This document shows, one piece after another, positions 8,367-17,514 of a stretch of 64,000 nucleotides of DNA. The notes below the pieces were generated by a model. The model was not told the DNA's origin. It ran no database searches and worked only from the letters and a program-made list of their open reading frames with translations. The first letter of the stretch is position 1. Each line of letters begins with the position of its first letter. The stretch is from Halomonas halocynthiae DSM 14573. GTDB taxonomy: Bacteria > Pseudomonadota > Gammaproteobacteria > Pseudomonadales > Halomonadaceae. The stretch covers positions 1-64,000 of the forward strand of contig NZ_KE384440.1 in the NCBI RefSeq assembly GCF_000425725.1. The letters run 5' to 3'. Made by a program: the position numbers and the translations under genes.

Positions 8367-9089
8367 CTATATGGCGGCGAGCTCTATGACTTCCAGTACG
8401 TTTTCTTGTGTGGCCCGAAAGCGTACATCGATGTCGCGCAGGCGTATGCCGTGGATGCGTGTGTCGGGGCGGCGGCGGTAAGCGGGGCGTGGGTCTTGGG
8501 CGAGCACCTGTTGGATTAGAGCGCTCAGGTTTTCGCTGTCGGGGCGTGCAGCGAGTTGTTGCGCGGCCTGGTTGCTGAATGTTACCTGGAAGAGAGGCGG
8601 TGCTTCGGGGGCGAAACCGCTACGTGCCTGGGGTTTCGATTCGAGCCAGGGCAGGTAGGGTTTGATGTCTACTACTGGTGTGCCGTCAGCGAGATCTGCA
8701 CCGTTGAGAGTTAAGGTTACACCGTTGCGTGTATCAATGTGCTCTAGTGCTACCAGTGAGAGCCCGATACGGTTGGGTCGATGGGTGCTGCGGGTGGCAA
8801 AAACGCCCATTTTGGCATTGCCGCCCAGTCGAGGTGGGCGCACTAGTGGCTTCCAGCGTGTGGGGCTAAGGTGAAAAATGAAGGTTAGCCAGATATGGCT
8901 GAACTCGTCTAGCCCGCGCACACTAAGAGGATCATCGTAAGGAGGGGTCAGCACTAGGCTGGCACGGGCGGCGTTGGCGAGCCCAGGTTGGCGTGGAATG
9001 CCAAAGGGACTGATAAAGTCGCTGCGTATATGGCCGATAGGCTCAATGCGTAGCGATTCATTGTTGGTGATGGAGGAGTTCAAAAGCAA
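8367..9089 (-). CDS. trmO: tRNA (N6-threonylcarbamoyladenosine37-N6)-methyltransferase TrmO
   Basis: A 240-residue protein of the TsaA/YaeB (TrmO) family, which uses S-adenosylmethionine to methylate t6A37 to m6t6A37 in threonine tRNA. The N-terminal UPF0066 barrel is recognisable: PIGHIRSDF, GLDEFSHIWLTFIFH, GVFATRSTHRPNRIGLS and the conserved DIKPYLPW. The C-terminal portion (VTFSNQAAQQLAARP to the end) matches the TrmO tail domain. Length equals the E. coli homologue. It lies 14 bases downstream of nadC on the same strand and may be co-transcribed. TsaB, which helps make the t6A substrate, is encoded about 8 kb away. Confidence 0.92.
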   Translation of the reverse strand: MLLNSSITNNESLRIEPIGHIRSDFISPFGIPRQPGLANAARASLVLTPPYDDPLSVRGLDEFSHIWLTFIFHLSPTRWKPLVRPPRLGGNAKMGVFATRSTHRPNRIGLSLVALEHIDTRNGVTLTLNGADLADGTPVVDIKPYLPWLESKPQARSGFAPEAPPLFQVTFSNQAAQQLAARPDSENLSALIQQVLAQDPRPAYRRRPDTRIHGIRLRDIDVRFRATQENVLEVIELAAI

Positions 9090-9103
9090 TTAGCCGATGT
9101 TGT

Positions 9104-9955
9104 TTAGTCAAAAATATCTGTTAGACGCATGGATAGGTCGATGGCAGTGATATTTTTGGTTAGAGCGCCGCTAGAGATGCAGTCGACGCCAGTTTCAGCA
9201 ATATCTCTGAGCCGGTCGGCGTCGACATTGCCTGATGCTTCAAGTACGGCGTTACCCGTGTTGCGTTTTACCGCTTCGCGCATATCTTTCAACGAGAAGT
9301 TATCTAGCATGATGACATCGGCACCTGCAGCCAGTGCGCTATCTAGTTCATCGAAGGTTTCAACTTCTATTTCTACCGGCAAGTCGCGTGCGATGCGACG
9401 CGCTTCCTCAATAGCTGCAGAAATCCCTCCGCAGGCGGTGATGTGGTTTTCTTTAATTAAGAAGGCGTCATAAAGACCGATGCGGTGGTTATGCCCGCCG
9501 CCGCAGGTAACCGCGTATTTCTGGGCGAGGCGCATGCCAGGCAGGGTCTTGCGGGTATCTAGCAAGCGCACGCCGGTGTCCTCAACCAAGTCAACGAAGG
9601 CGCGTGTTTGGGTTGCTGTGGCAGAGAGGGTTTGTAGTAGATTGAGTGCTGCACGCTCGCCAGTTAGCAAGCTGCGCGCGGGGCCTTCAAGTAGCAGGAA
9701 AGGCTCATTAGCACTGATGCGGTCGCCGTCGCTGGCCAACCAGTGCAGCGAAACGCTGGCGTCTAGGCGACGAAACAGTTCATTCACCCAAGCCATACCG
9801 CACAATACACTGTCCTGGCGGGCAATAACGCGTGCCTTGGCGCGTTGTGTGGCAGGAATCAGTTCTGCAGTGATGTCGCCGGGACCAACATCTTCCGCCA
9901 GTAAACGGGCAGCACTATTGCGAATTTCCTCGGCGAGAGCATCTTGGTAATCCAT
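9104..9955 (-). CDS. nadC: Quinolinate phosphoribosyltransferase (nicotinate-nucleotide pyrophosphorylase)
   Basis: A 283-residue cytoplasmic enzyme of de novo NAD synthesis: quinolinate plus PRPP gives nicotinate mononucleotide, CO2 and pyrophosphate. Family signatures are present: [14 protein letters not shown] near the N-terminus, [16 protein letters not shown], the substrate-binding [17 protein letters not shown] and [37 protein letters not shown], and [21 protein letters not shown] near the C-terminus. Length is typical. It is transcribed divergently from ampD, the same nadC-ampD pairing seen in many gammaproteobacteria. trmO follows after 14 bases. Confidence 0.97.
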   Translation of the reverse strand: MDYQDALAEEIRNSAARLLAEDVGPGDITAELIPATQRAKARVIARQDSVLCGMAWVNELFRRLDASVSLHWLASDGDRISANEPFLLLEGPARSLLTGERAALNLLQTLSATATQTRAFVDLVEDTGVRLLDTRKTLPGMRLAQKYAVTCGGGHNHRIGLYDAFLIKENHITACGGISAAIEEARRIARDLPVEIEVETFDELDSALAAGADVIMLDNFSLKDMREAVKRNTGNAVLEASGNVDADRLRDIAETGVDCISSGALTKNITAIDLSMRLTDIFD

Positions 9956-10123
9956 GATAAGTCTGTCCCTGTTCTTTTATGGAAGTTTTTCTAAAGAAAA
10001 CGCTTATATAGATAGTCTGTGCGCTAGAGCTGTCTGTATGAACGTTTGGGTGCAACGTTTGTGATAACAGATGGTGAACGGCCATTATAAGTGAATTATG
10101 CAGGTTAACGTCAGAGGGGAGAT

Positions 10124-10699
10124 ATGTCGATTCAAGCGCTTATACAAGAGGGCTGGCTGGCCGAGGCTAGGCGTGTTCCTTCACCTAACTGCAATGAGCG
10201 ACCGAGCGGGGAAGTGTCGTTGCTGGTGGTGCACTCTATCAGCTTGCCGCCGGGGGAGTTTGGCGGTGAGGCCATCGAGCAGCTATTTACTAACCGCCTG
10301 GCGCCTGAAGCACATCCTTTTTTTGCTGAGATTCACCAGCTGCGTGTGTCGGCACATCTACTGATTCGCCGTGACGGGGAGTGTGTGCAATTTGTGCCTT
10401 TTAATCAGCGTGCGTGGCATGCAGGGCGCTCGCGTTGGCGGGATGAAGGTCGGTGGCGTGAGTCGTTGAATGATTTTTCTATTGGTATTGAGCTGGAGGG
10501 TGATGAGGTGTCGCCTTATACGCAGGCCCAGTATCGTGCACTATGCCGTGTAACCGCTGCGCTGATTGAATCTTATCCCGCGATGTCGGCTAAGCGCATC
10601 GTAGGTCATGCGCATGTTGCTCCGTTACGTAAAAATGACCCTGGCCCAGCATTTGATTGGGCGTTTTATGCTCAGCAGCTGAGTCGTCACTCTGTGTAG
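10124..10699 (+). CDS. ampD: 1,6-anhydro-N-acetylmuramyl-L-alanine amidase AmpD
   Basis: A 191-residue cytoplasmic zinc amidase of peptidoglycan recycling that cleaves the stem peptide from anhydro-muropeptides; loss in other species derepresses AmpC beta-lactamase. The amidase_2 fold and zinc ligands are visible: H37 in LLVVHSISLPPG, the histidine in GHAHVAP, and the aspartate in KNDPGPAFDW. QRAWHAGRSRW and DFSIGIELEG are further family blocks. There is no signal peptide, matching cytoplasmic AmpD rather than AmiD. GGGGAGAT precedes the ATG. It is divergent from nadC. Confidence 0.95.
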   Translation: MSIQALIQEGWLAEARRVPSPNCNERPSGEVSLLVVHSISLPPGEFGGEAIEQLFTNRLAPEAHPFFAEIHQLRVSAHLLIRRDGECVQFVPFNQRAWHAGRSRWRDEGRWRESLNDFSIGIELEGDEVSPYTQAQYRALCRVTAALIESYPAMSAKRIVGHAHVAPLRKNDPGPAFDWAFYAQQLSRHSV

Positions 10700-11040
10700 C
10701 GAAAAAAGAAGGCTCGTTTGGCAGGTTTCAATGGCTTTGGCTATTGTGTCTGATTGAAGCCCGCTTGGTGGGTGGGTAGGCGAAATAATCCTGATGAGGC
10801 AATGGCGAGGCTGGTTCAAAGAGTTTTGGAAATTGCTTCCAAATCTGTTTTAATTGCTGCTATGTAGCTTATGCGATAATTTTGAGACCTGTTTTGAGAA
10901 CGGTGCTGTGTGGTTCACAGTATCTTGTAATAATACTACAACATCGGGTTGTCCTGTCGGCAAATGCACGCACAGCACCCATAGCAAATTACCTCTTGCC
11001 GTGGGGAAATTAGTCCCCACCGTCATTCGGAGAGACGTCC
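10700..11040. promoter_or_regulatory. 341-bp region upstream of aceE with a small inverted repeat
   Basis: No convincing gene. It must hold the aceEF promoter, since aceE is the next gene. A symmetric TTGTA-N7-TACAA element (10925-10941) sits about 100 bases before the aceE start and could be a regulator site; I recognise no consensus. The PdhR-type core TTGGT-N3-ACCAA is not seen. A ribosome-binding site GGAGAG precedes aceE at about 11029. Confidence 0.35.
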
Positions 11041-13719
11041 ATGAGTCTTGAGACACGAGAAGATCTCGATCCGGTCGAAACCACGGAGTGGTTGGAATCC
11101 CTGGAGTCTGTACTGGACCGCGAGGGCGAAGAACGCGCCCGTTTCCTGTTAACCCGCTTGGCGGATCGCGTTCGCCGAGACGGCAGACAGGTACCTTTCT
11201 CGGTGACGACGCCTCATCGCAACACGATTCCGGTGCATCGCGAGGCACGCATGCCTGGCGATATGTTCATGGAGCGGCGTATTCGCTCATTGATCCGCTG
11301 GAATGCGGCTGCCATGGTGACGCGTGCTAATGCCAAGAACAGTGGTATTGGCGGTCATATTGCCAGCTTCATGTCCAGTGCTACGCTGTACGATGTAGGC
11401 TTCAATCATTTTTTCCGTGCTCCCAAGGGCGATTTCAAAGGTGACCTGTTGTTTATTCAGGGTCATAGCTCGCCGGGTATTTATGCCCGCTCTTTTCTGG
11501 AAGGTCGTCTGACGGAAGCTCAGATGGATAAGTACCGTGAGGAAGTGGATGGCGATGGTCTGTCTTCTTATCCTCACCCGTGGCTGATGCCTGATTATTG
11601 GCAGCTGCCAACGGTCTCCATGGGGCTGGGACCGATCATGGCGATCTACCAGGCGCACGTTATGAAGTATCTGGATCAGCGTGACCTGCAGCCGATGATG
11701 GACCGCAAAGTGTGGTGTTTCATGGGCGATGGCGAGTGTGATGAGCCGGAATCTCTGGGGGCAATTCACCTGGCGGCGCGTGAGAACCTTGATAACTTGA
11801 TTTTTGTGGTCAACTGTAATTTGCAGCGTTTGGATGGCCCGGTACGCGGTAACTCGCGGATCATGGATGAACTGGAAGGCGTGTTCCGAGGAGCCGGCTG
11901 GAATGTCATCAAGGTGGTATGGGGCCGTTTGTGGGACCCGCTTTTCGAGCAGGATCATAAAGGGATTTTGCAGAAACGGATGGACGAAGCGGTTGACGGC
12001 GAATACCAGAACTACAAGTCAAACGGCGGGGCTTATACTCGAGAGCACTTTTTCGGCAAGTACCCGGAAACGGCCGAGATGGTCAAAGACCTGTCCGACG
12101 AGGATATCTGGAAACTCAACCGTGGTGGTCACGACCCTTACAAGATGTATGCGGCCTACCATGAGGCAGTGAATAACGCTAATGGTCGTCCTACGGTAGT
12201 CCTGGCGCACACCGTTAAAGGTTATGGCTTGGGTGCTGACGGTGGGGAAGCCGACAATGAGGCGCACCAGGTCAAGTCGATTGACGACAAAGGGGTTCTC
12301 AAGCGTTTCCGCGACCGTTTCAGCATCGATGTGACTGATGAGCAGATCGAAAATGAGATGCCGTATTTCAAGCCAGCAGATGACTCGCCAGAGATGCGCT
12401 ACATGCATCTACAGCGTGAGCGTTTGAACGGCTATCTGCCAGCTCGCAGTCCAGATTTTGACGCGCTGGATATTCCGGGGCTTGATGACAAGATTTTCTC
12501 TTCTCAGACAGGCGGCTCCAAAGGTCGTGAAATTTCTACCACCATGGCCTTTGTACGCATTCTCAATGGGCTGGTGAAGCATAAAGGCTTTGGTAAACAG
12601 GTTGTGCCGATTGTGCCCGATGAGGCACGTACCTTTGGTATGGAAGGTATGTTCCGTCAGCTGGGTATTTATAGTCCTGCGGGTCAGAAGTATGAGCCCA
12701 TGGACAAGGGCCAGTTGATGTACTATCGCGAAGATAAGGCCGGCCAGGTGCTTGAAGAAGGCATTACTGAGGCAGGTGCCATGTCGTCGTGGGTCGCTGC
12801 GGCCACGTCGTATAGCAATAACGATATTCCGCTGTTGCCGTTCTATATTTATTACTCGATGTTTGGCTTTCAGCGCATTGGTGATCTGGCTTGGGCCGCT
12901 GGCGATATGCAGGCGCGAGGGTTCATGGTGGGTGGCACGGCAGGGCGTACGACACTTAACGGTGAGGGCCTGCAGCACCAGGATGGCCACAGCCACCTGC
13001 AGGCGTCGATGATTCCCAACTGCCGCAGCTATGACCCGACCTATGCTCATGAGGTTGCCGTGATTGTTCAGGATGGTCTGAAGCGGATGTTTGCCGACAA
13101 GGAAAACTGCTTCTACTACCTCACGGTAATGAATGAAAATTATCCACACCCTGAGCTGGCAGAGATTCCCGCGGCGGATATCATCAAGGGCATGTACCTG
13201 CTGCGTGAAAGTCAGGGCGACAAGGGCCATGTTCAGCTGATGGGGTCTGGTACTATCCTGCGTGAAGTCGAGGCCGCCGCTGAAATGCTTAGTGACGAGT
13301 GGGGCATTGGTTCTGATATTTGGAGTGTGACTAGCTTCAATGAGCTGCGTCGTGACGCGTTGGAAATCGACCGACAGGCCTTTATTAACCCTGAGACTGA
13401 GCGTGGGCAGCCGCATGTAACGGCTTGCCTAGAAGGTCGTGCGGGGCCGGCGATAGCGGCTACTGATTACATGAAGCTGTTCGCTGATCAGGTTCGCGCT
13501 TGGGTGCCAACCGATTATCATGTGCTTGGTACCGACGGCTATGGCCGCTCTGATACCCGCGAGAAGCTACGCCACTTCTTTGAAGTGAATCGTTACTTCG
13601 TCACCGTCGCCGCTCTCAAGGCGCTGGCGGACCGTGGTGAGCTGGATCGCAAGGTTGTTGTTGAGGCAATGGCTAAGTATGGCATTGACCCCAACAAGCC
13701 GAATCCGCTGACCAGCTGA
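11041..13719 (+). CDS. aceE: Pyruvate dehydrogenase E1 component, homodimeric type
   Basis: An 892-residue thiamine-diphosphate enzyme that decarboxylates pyruvate and passes the acetyl group to the lipoyl arms of E2. It is the large single-chain E1 of gammaproteobacteria. The thiamine diphosphate/Mg motif GDGECDEPESLGAIHLA leads to NCNLQRLDGPVRGN; other blocks are GHSSPGIYARSFLEGR, HTVKGYGLG and the transketolase-like central part ITEAGAMSSWVAAATSYS and EGLQHQDGHSHL. Length fits the family (E. coli 887). GGAGAG lies upstream of the ATG. aceF begins 62 bases downstream, with a strong hairpin between them, so both are probably transcribed together. Confidence 0.98.
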   Translation: MSLETREDLDPVETTEWLESLESVLDREGEERARFLLTRLADRVRRDGRQVPFSVTTPHRNTIPVHREARMPGDMFMERRIRSLIRWNAAAMVTRANAKNSGIGGHIASFMSSATLYDVGFNHFFRAPKGDFKGDLLFIQGHSSPGIYARSFLEGRLTEAQMDKYREEVDGDGLSSYPHPWLMPDYWQLPTVSMGLGPIMAIYQAHVMKYLDQRDLQPMMDRKVWCFMGDGECDEPESLGAIHLAARENLDNLIFVVNCNLQRLDGPVRGNSRIMDELEGVFRGAGWNVIKVVWGRLWDPLFEQDHKGILQKRMDEAVDGEYQNYKSNGGAYTREHFFGKYPETAEMVKDLSDEDIWKLNRGGHDPYKMYAAYHEAVNNANGRPTVVLAHTVKGYGLGADGGEADNEAHQVKSIDDKGVLKRFRDRFSIDVTDEQIENEMPYFKPADDSPEMRYMHLQRERLNGYLPARSPDFDALDIPGLDDKIFSSQTGGSKGREISTTMAFVRILNGLVKHKGFGKQVVPIVPDEARTFGMEGMFRQLGIYSPAGQKYEPMDKGQLMYYREDKAGQVLEEGITEAGAMSSWVAAATSYSNNDIPLLPFYIYYSMFGFQRIGDLAWAAGDMQARGFMVGGTAGRTTLNGEGLQHQDGHSHLQASMIPNCRSYDPTYAHEVAVIVQDGLKRMFADKENCFYYLTVMNENYPHPELAEIPAADIIKGMYLLRESQGDKGHVQLMGSGTILREVEAAAEMLSDEWGIGSDIWSVTSFNELRRDALEIDRQAFINPETERGQPHVTACLEGRAGPAIAATDYMKLFADQVRAWVPTDYHVLGTDGYGRSDTREKLRHFFEVNRYFVTVAALKALADRGELDRKVVVEAMAKYGIDPNKPNPLTS

Positions 13720-13729
13720 TCCCGATGTC

Positions 13730-13751
13730 CGGGCGGGGCTTACCCCGCCCG
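13730..13751 (+). other. GC-rich hairpin between aceE and aceF
   Basis: A perfect stem GGGCGGGG (13731-13738) / CCCCGCCC (13743-13750) with loop CTTA, extendable by one C-G pair. It lies just after the aceE stop and before the aceF ribosome-binding site (AAGGAG, 13769-13774). No T-run follows. It may stabilise the aceE 3' end or tune the E1:E2 ratio. It also argues against starting aceF at the upstream ATG 13725, which would make the hairpin coding. Confidence 0.6.
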
Positions 13752-13781
13752 TTCCAGACACGATTTGGAAGGAGCGCAACC

Positions 13782-15812
13782 TTGAGTAGCGAAACCATCA
13801 AAGTTCCCGACATCGGCGGCGATACCGATGTGGAAATCATCGAGATCGCGGTGTCTGTTGGCGATGTGATTGACGCTGAAGATACCCTGATCACGCTTGA
13901 GTCTGATAAAGCCAGCATGGACGTGCCTTCGCCTAAGGGCGGTAAGGTAGTCAAGGTGTTGGTTAGCGAGGGTGACACCGTTTCTGAAGGCGATGCTATT
14001 GTTGAGCTTGACGTCGAAGGCGATGGTAGTGACGACAGCGGCGATAGTGAGCCTGCGGTGGAAGCCAGCAAGCCTCAAGAGCAGCCCGATGAACCGTCAG
14101 CAGCTGCTGCGGCTCCATCTGCTTCAAGTGCTAGCTCTGGTGGCGGTAAGCAGACAGTAGATATCGTGATTCCAGATCTTGGCGGTGATGAAAACGTTGA
14201 GGTCATCGAAGTGGCAGTGGCTGTTGGCGAAGAGATCGCTGAAGAAGACACGCTGATTACGCTGGAGTCTGACAAGGCGTCTATGGACGTGCCCAGCGAG
14301 CAAGCGGGTAAGCTCGTAACGTTGACTGTTAAGGTGGGTGACACCGTGTCAGCGGGTGATGTGATCGGCACTATCGAAATGGCTGGCGGTAGCGATAGCG
14401 AGGCTGACAGTAGCGCAGCGCAAGCGCCTGCTGCAGCACCGAGCGCGGCGTCTGGCGAGGCACGGAAACCCACGCCTGCACCAGCGGCCAGCAGCGGGCC
14501 GACACGTCAGGAAGTCCGTGTACCGGATCTGGGTGGCTCCGGCGACGTCCCAATTATTGAGGTGGCCGTTGCGGTTGGTGATGAGGTTGAGGAAGAAGGC
14601 ACATTAATCACCTTGGAGTCTGACAAGGCGTCGATGGATGTGCCAAGTCCTTATGCGGGTAAGCTGGTTGAGTTGAGTGTCAAAGAAGGCGATAGCGTCT
14701 CTGAGGGCGACTTGATCGGTTATATCGAGACCGCTGGTGGTCGTGTCGCCGAAGAGGCGAGCGAGCCTCAGTCTGCGCCATCACAAAGCACGCCTAAGCA
14801 ACGCGCTGAACAGCCTAAGCAGAGTGCTGCGCCGGTTGGACGCCCGAGTCCTGAAGCAGAAATGGCTGCGCATAAACCGCGTGATGGCAAGCTGGTGCAT
14901 GCTGGGCCGGCGGTGCGTATGTTGGCTCGTGAGCTGGGAGTGGATCTTGAGCAGGTTAAGCCTAGCGGCCCCAGAGAGCGCGTGCTGAAAGAGGATGTTC
15001 ACAACTACGTTAAGCAAGTGATGGCGGGTGGCCAGGCCAAGAGCGCTGGAGCTGAAACTCAGGCTGCGGTGGGTAGTGGTATACCGCCAATTCCTGATGT
15101 TGACTTCAGCCAGTTTGGTGATGTCGAAGAGAAGCCCATGGGTCGCTTGATGAAAATGGGCGCGACCAATCTGCATCGTAGCTGGGTTAATCTTCCTCAT
15201 GTGACGCAGTTTGATGAAGCCGATATCACCGAGCTTGAGGCTTTCCGCAAATCGATGAAGGCTGAGGCGGAAGCGCAAGGAGCAAAACTCACGCCGCTAC
15301 CGTTTATGATCAAAGCCTGTGCCTTGGCGCTGGCGCGCTATCCGCAGTTTAATGTCAGCCTGAAAAGCGACGGCGAGACCTTGGTGTACAAAAAATACGT
15401 ACACATTGGTATCGCCGTGGATACGCCGGATGGTCTGATGGTGCCGGTGATTCGTAATGCTGATAAAAAATCGCTGATTGAGCTGGCCAAAGAGTCTGTC
15501 GAGCTGGCAGGCAAGGCGCAAGCCAAAAAACTCAAGCGCGATGAAATGAGTGGCGGCTGCTTCACTATTTCGAGCTTGGGTTCGATAGGTGGTACTGCGT
15601 TCACTCCTATCGTTAATGCGCCCGAGGTGGCAATTCTTGGCGTGTCAAAGGCGCAAATGAAGCCGGTCTGGGATGGTGCTAACTTCCAGCCAAGGCTGAT
15701 GATGCCGTTATCGTTGTCGTACGATCACCGTGCAGTTAATGGGGCAGATGCTGCGCGTTTCACTGCCTTTATTGCGCAGTTGCTCAGCGATATTCGTCGT
15801 CAGTTGCTGTAA
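13782..15812 (+). CDS. aceF: Pyruvate dehydrogenase E2, dihydrolipoamide acetyltransferase with three lipoyl domains
   Basis: The acetyltransferase core of pyruvate dehydrogenase, 676 residues from the preferred TTG. Three lipoyl domains each carry ESDKASMDVP; the lipoylated lysines are K43, K165 and K282. Alanine/proline-rich linkers join them, followed by the E1/E3-binding domain (HAGPAVRMLARELGVDL). The catalytic domain ends in SYDHRAVNGADAARF with the DHRxxxG active-site motif. The TTG at 13782 has AAGGAG seven bases upstream and gives the expected N-terminus (SSETIKVPDIGG); the in-frame ATG at 13725 would add 19 unusual residues. No lpd (E3) gene lies in the cluster, so E3 is encoded elsewhere. 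Confidence 0.95.
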   Translation: MSSETIKVPDIGGDTDVEIIEIAVSVGDVIDAEDTLITLESDKASMDVPSPKGGKVVKVLVSEGDTVSEGDAIVELDVEGDGSDDSGDSEPAVEASKPQEQPDEPSAAAAAPSASSASSGGGKQTVDIVIPDLGGDENVEVIEVAVAVGEEIAEEDTLITLESDKASMDVPSEQAGKLVTLTVKVGDTVSAGDVIGTIEMAGGSDSEADSSAAQAPAAAPSAASGEARKPTPAPAASSGPTRQEVRVPDLGGSGDVPIIEVAVAVGDEVEEEGTLITLESDKASMDVPSPYAGKLVELSVKEGDSVSEGDLIGYIETAGGRVAEEASEPQSAPSQSTPKQRAEQPKQSAAPVGRPSPEAEMAAHKPRDGKLVHAGPAVRMLARELGVDLEQVKPSGPRERVLKEDVHNYVKQVMAGGQAKSAGAETQAAVGSGIPPIPDVDFSQFGDVEEKPMGRLMKMGATNLHRSWVNLPHVTQFDEADITELEAFRKSMKAEAEAQGAKLTPLPFMIKACALALARYPQFNVSLKSDGETLVYKKYVHIGIAVDTPDGLMVPVIRNADKKSLIELAKESVELAGKAQAKKLKRDEMSGGCFTISSLGSIGGTAFTPIVNAPEVAILGVSKAQMKPVWDGANFQPRLMMPLSLSYDHRAVNGADAARFTAFIAQLLSDIRRQLL

Positions 15813-15833
15813 TACGTCACAGCAGAGCTAGAG

Positions 15834-15860
15834 CGGCGCCTTCGGGCGCCGTCTTTTTTT
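15834..15860 (+). terminator. Rho-independent terminator of aceEF
   Basis: Stem CGGCGCC (15834-15840), TTCG tetraloop, GGCGCCG (15845-15851), then a run including seven Ts to 15860. Classic intrinsic terminator 22 bases after the aceF stop. Confidence 0.92.
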
Positions 15861-15865
15861 CGTCG

Positions 15866-15884
15866 TTTGGTCTGCCAGACCAAA
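15866..15884. promoter_or_regulatory. Perfect 19-bp palindrome upstream of adk
   Basis: TTTGGTCTG-C-CAGACCAAA (15866-15884) is perfectly symmetric around one base. It lies just after the aceEF terminator and 160 bases before adk. The half-site resembles GntR-type TTGGT/ACCAA half-sites, but the 7-base spacing differs from the 3-base spacing of PdhR sites. It may be an operator for adk or simply a hairpin. The AT-rich run at 15909-15945 could contain the adk promoter. Confidence 0.35.
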
Positions 15885-16043
15885 GTGCTATTCGTTGTTA
15901 GCTGGTTGTTAAATAATAATTTTTTTTTGAAATTTTATGAGCTTTCAATGCCGCTCATCTTGTTTGGTGGCCGTAGCAGGGGTATTGTAATTTCATTCAA
16001 TTTTAACACTAGTACAATTTATCTCGCTTCAAGGAGCAGTTAG

Positions 16044-16700
<657 letters not shown>

Positions 16701-16742
16701 GCTAAGCTAGCCTAGCAGCATGGTGTGATACATTCTGTTGTT

Positions 16743-16779
16743 CCAAGGGCCCGCATTGTGCGGGTCCTTGGCGTATAAT
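16743..16779 (+). terminator. Hairpin after adk, followed by a possible tsaB -10 box
   Basis: Arms CCAAGGGCCCGCA (16743-16755) and TGCGGGTCCTTGG (16759-16771) pair over 13 positions with one G-U around TTG. No T-run follows. TATAAT at 16774-16779 directly after the stem may be the -10 of tsaB, whose ATG is 34 bases on; no clear -35 is seen. Confidence 0.55.
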
Positions 16780-16812
16780 CAGCCGACACTTTTCTGACGC
16801 CTTGTTTTTCAT

Positions 16813-17514
16813 ATGCCCATACTGCTTGCCCTAGATGCCTCTTCGAGCGCCTGTTCTGCTGCACTGTTACACCGCGAAAACGGTAGAGACGACCGGCTGA
16901 TTTCACGCTTTGAGTTTACGCCCCGTGAACATACACGGCGATTGTTGCCAATGGTTGACGCGGTGTTGGCTGAGGCAGGCGTTGTGCCTGCTGAGCTTGA
17001 CGCCGTGGCCTACGGGCATGGCCCCGGTTCTTTTACAGGGCTGCGTATTGCTGCGGGTGTGGCTCAAGGGCTGGCGTTTGGCTTGGAGTGCCCGCTGATT
17101 GGTGTCTCTACCCTTGAGGCGCTGGCGCTGGGGGCTTATCGTCGTCATGGCTTTCATCACCTGTTTACTGTGCTCGATGCTCGCATGGGCGAGCTATACG
17201 CCGCTGCGTGGCAATGCGGTACTGACGGTAAGCTGCTGGCACGCATGGAAGAAAGCCTGTTAGCACCAGAGCATTTGCAGCTGCCCGAGGGGAGCGAGAG
17301 CTGGGTGGGTGTTGGCTCAGGCTGGCATCTGAAAGAGGCCATGCCCGCAGGCACTCAGGCGGCGGTTAGGCACTGCCTTTCCGACTGCGAAGCAGCAGCG
17401 GAAGATATGGCGCTGTTGGCAGCCGATGCGTTTGTGGCTGGCGGAGGGCGTCCTGCGCAGGAGGTACAGCCAGTCTATTTGCGTGATCAAGTGGCGTGGA
17501 AAAAGAGCCAGTGA
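16813..17514 (+). CDS. tsaB: tRNA threonylcarbamoyladenosine biosynthesis protein TsaB
   Basis: A 233-residue protein of the ASKHA fold (YeaZ). It is the non-catalytic partner that forms the TsaBDE complex adding threonylcarbamoyl to A37 of ANN-decoding tRNAs. Signatures: the start LLALDASSSACSAAL, HTRRLLPMVDAVLAEAG, the glycine-rich YGHGPGSFTGLRIAAGVAQGLA, VSTLEALALGA and VLDARMGELYAAAW. Length is normal. It overlaps rsmJ by 19 bases, so the two are translated as a unit. The t6A product is the substrate of TrmO, also encoded in this window. Confidence 0.95.
   Translation: MPILLALDASSSACSAALLHRENGRDDRLISRFEFTPREHTRRLLPMVDAVLAEAGVVPAELDAVAYGHGPGSFTGLRIAAGVAQGLAFGLECPLIGVSTLEALALGAYRRHGFHHLFTVLDARMGELYAAAWQCGTDGKLLARMEESLLAPEHLQLPEGSESWVGVGSGWHLKEAMPAGTQAAVRHCLSDCEAAAEDMALLAADAFVAGGGRPAQEVQPVYLRDQVAWKKSQ

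Noticed and set aside
11287..13416. Long minus-strand frames opposite aceE (223 and 335 codons)
   Set aside because: They are antisense to a fully conserved enzyme and have no recognisable domain or ribosome-binding site.
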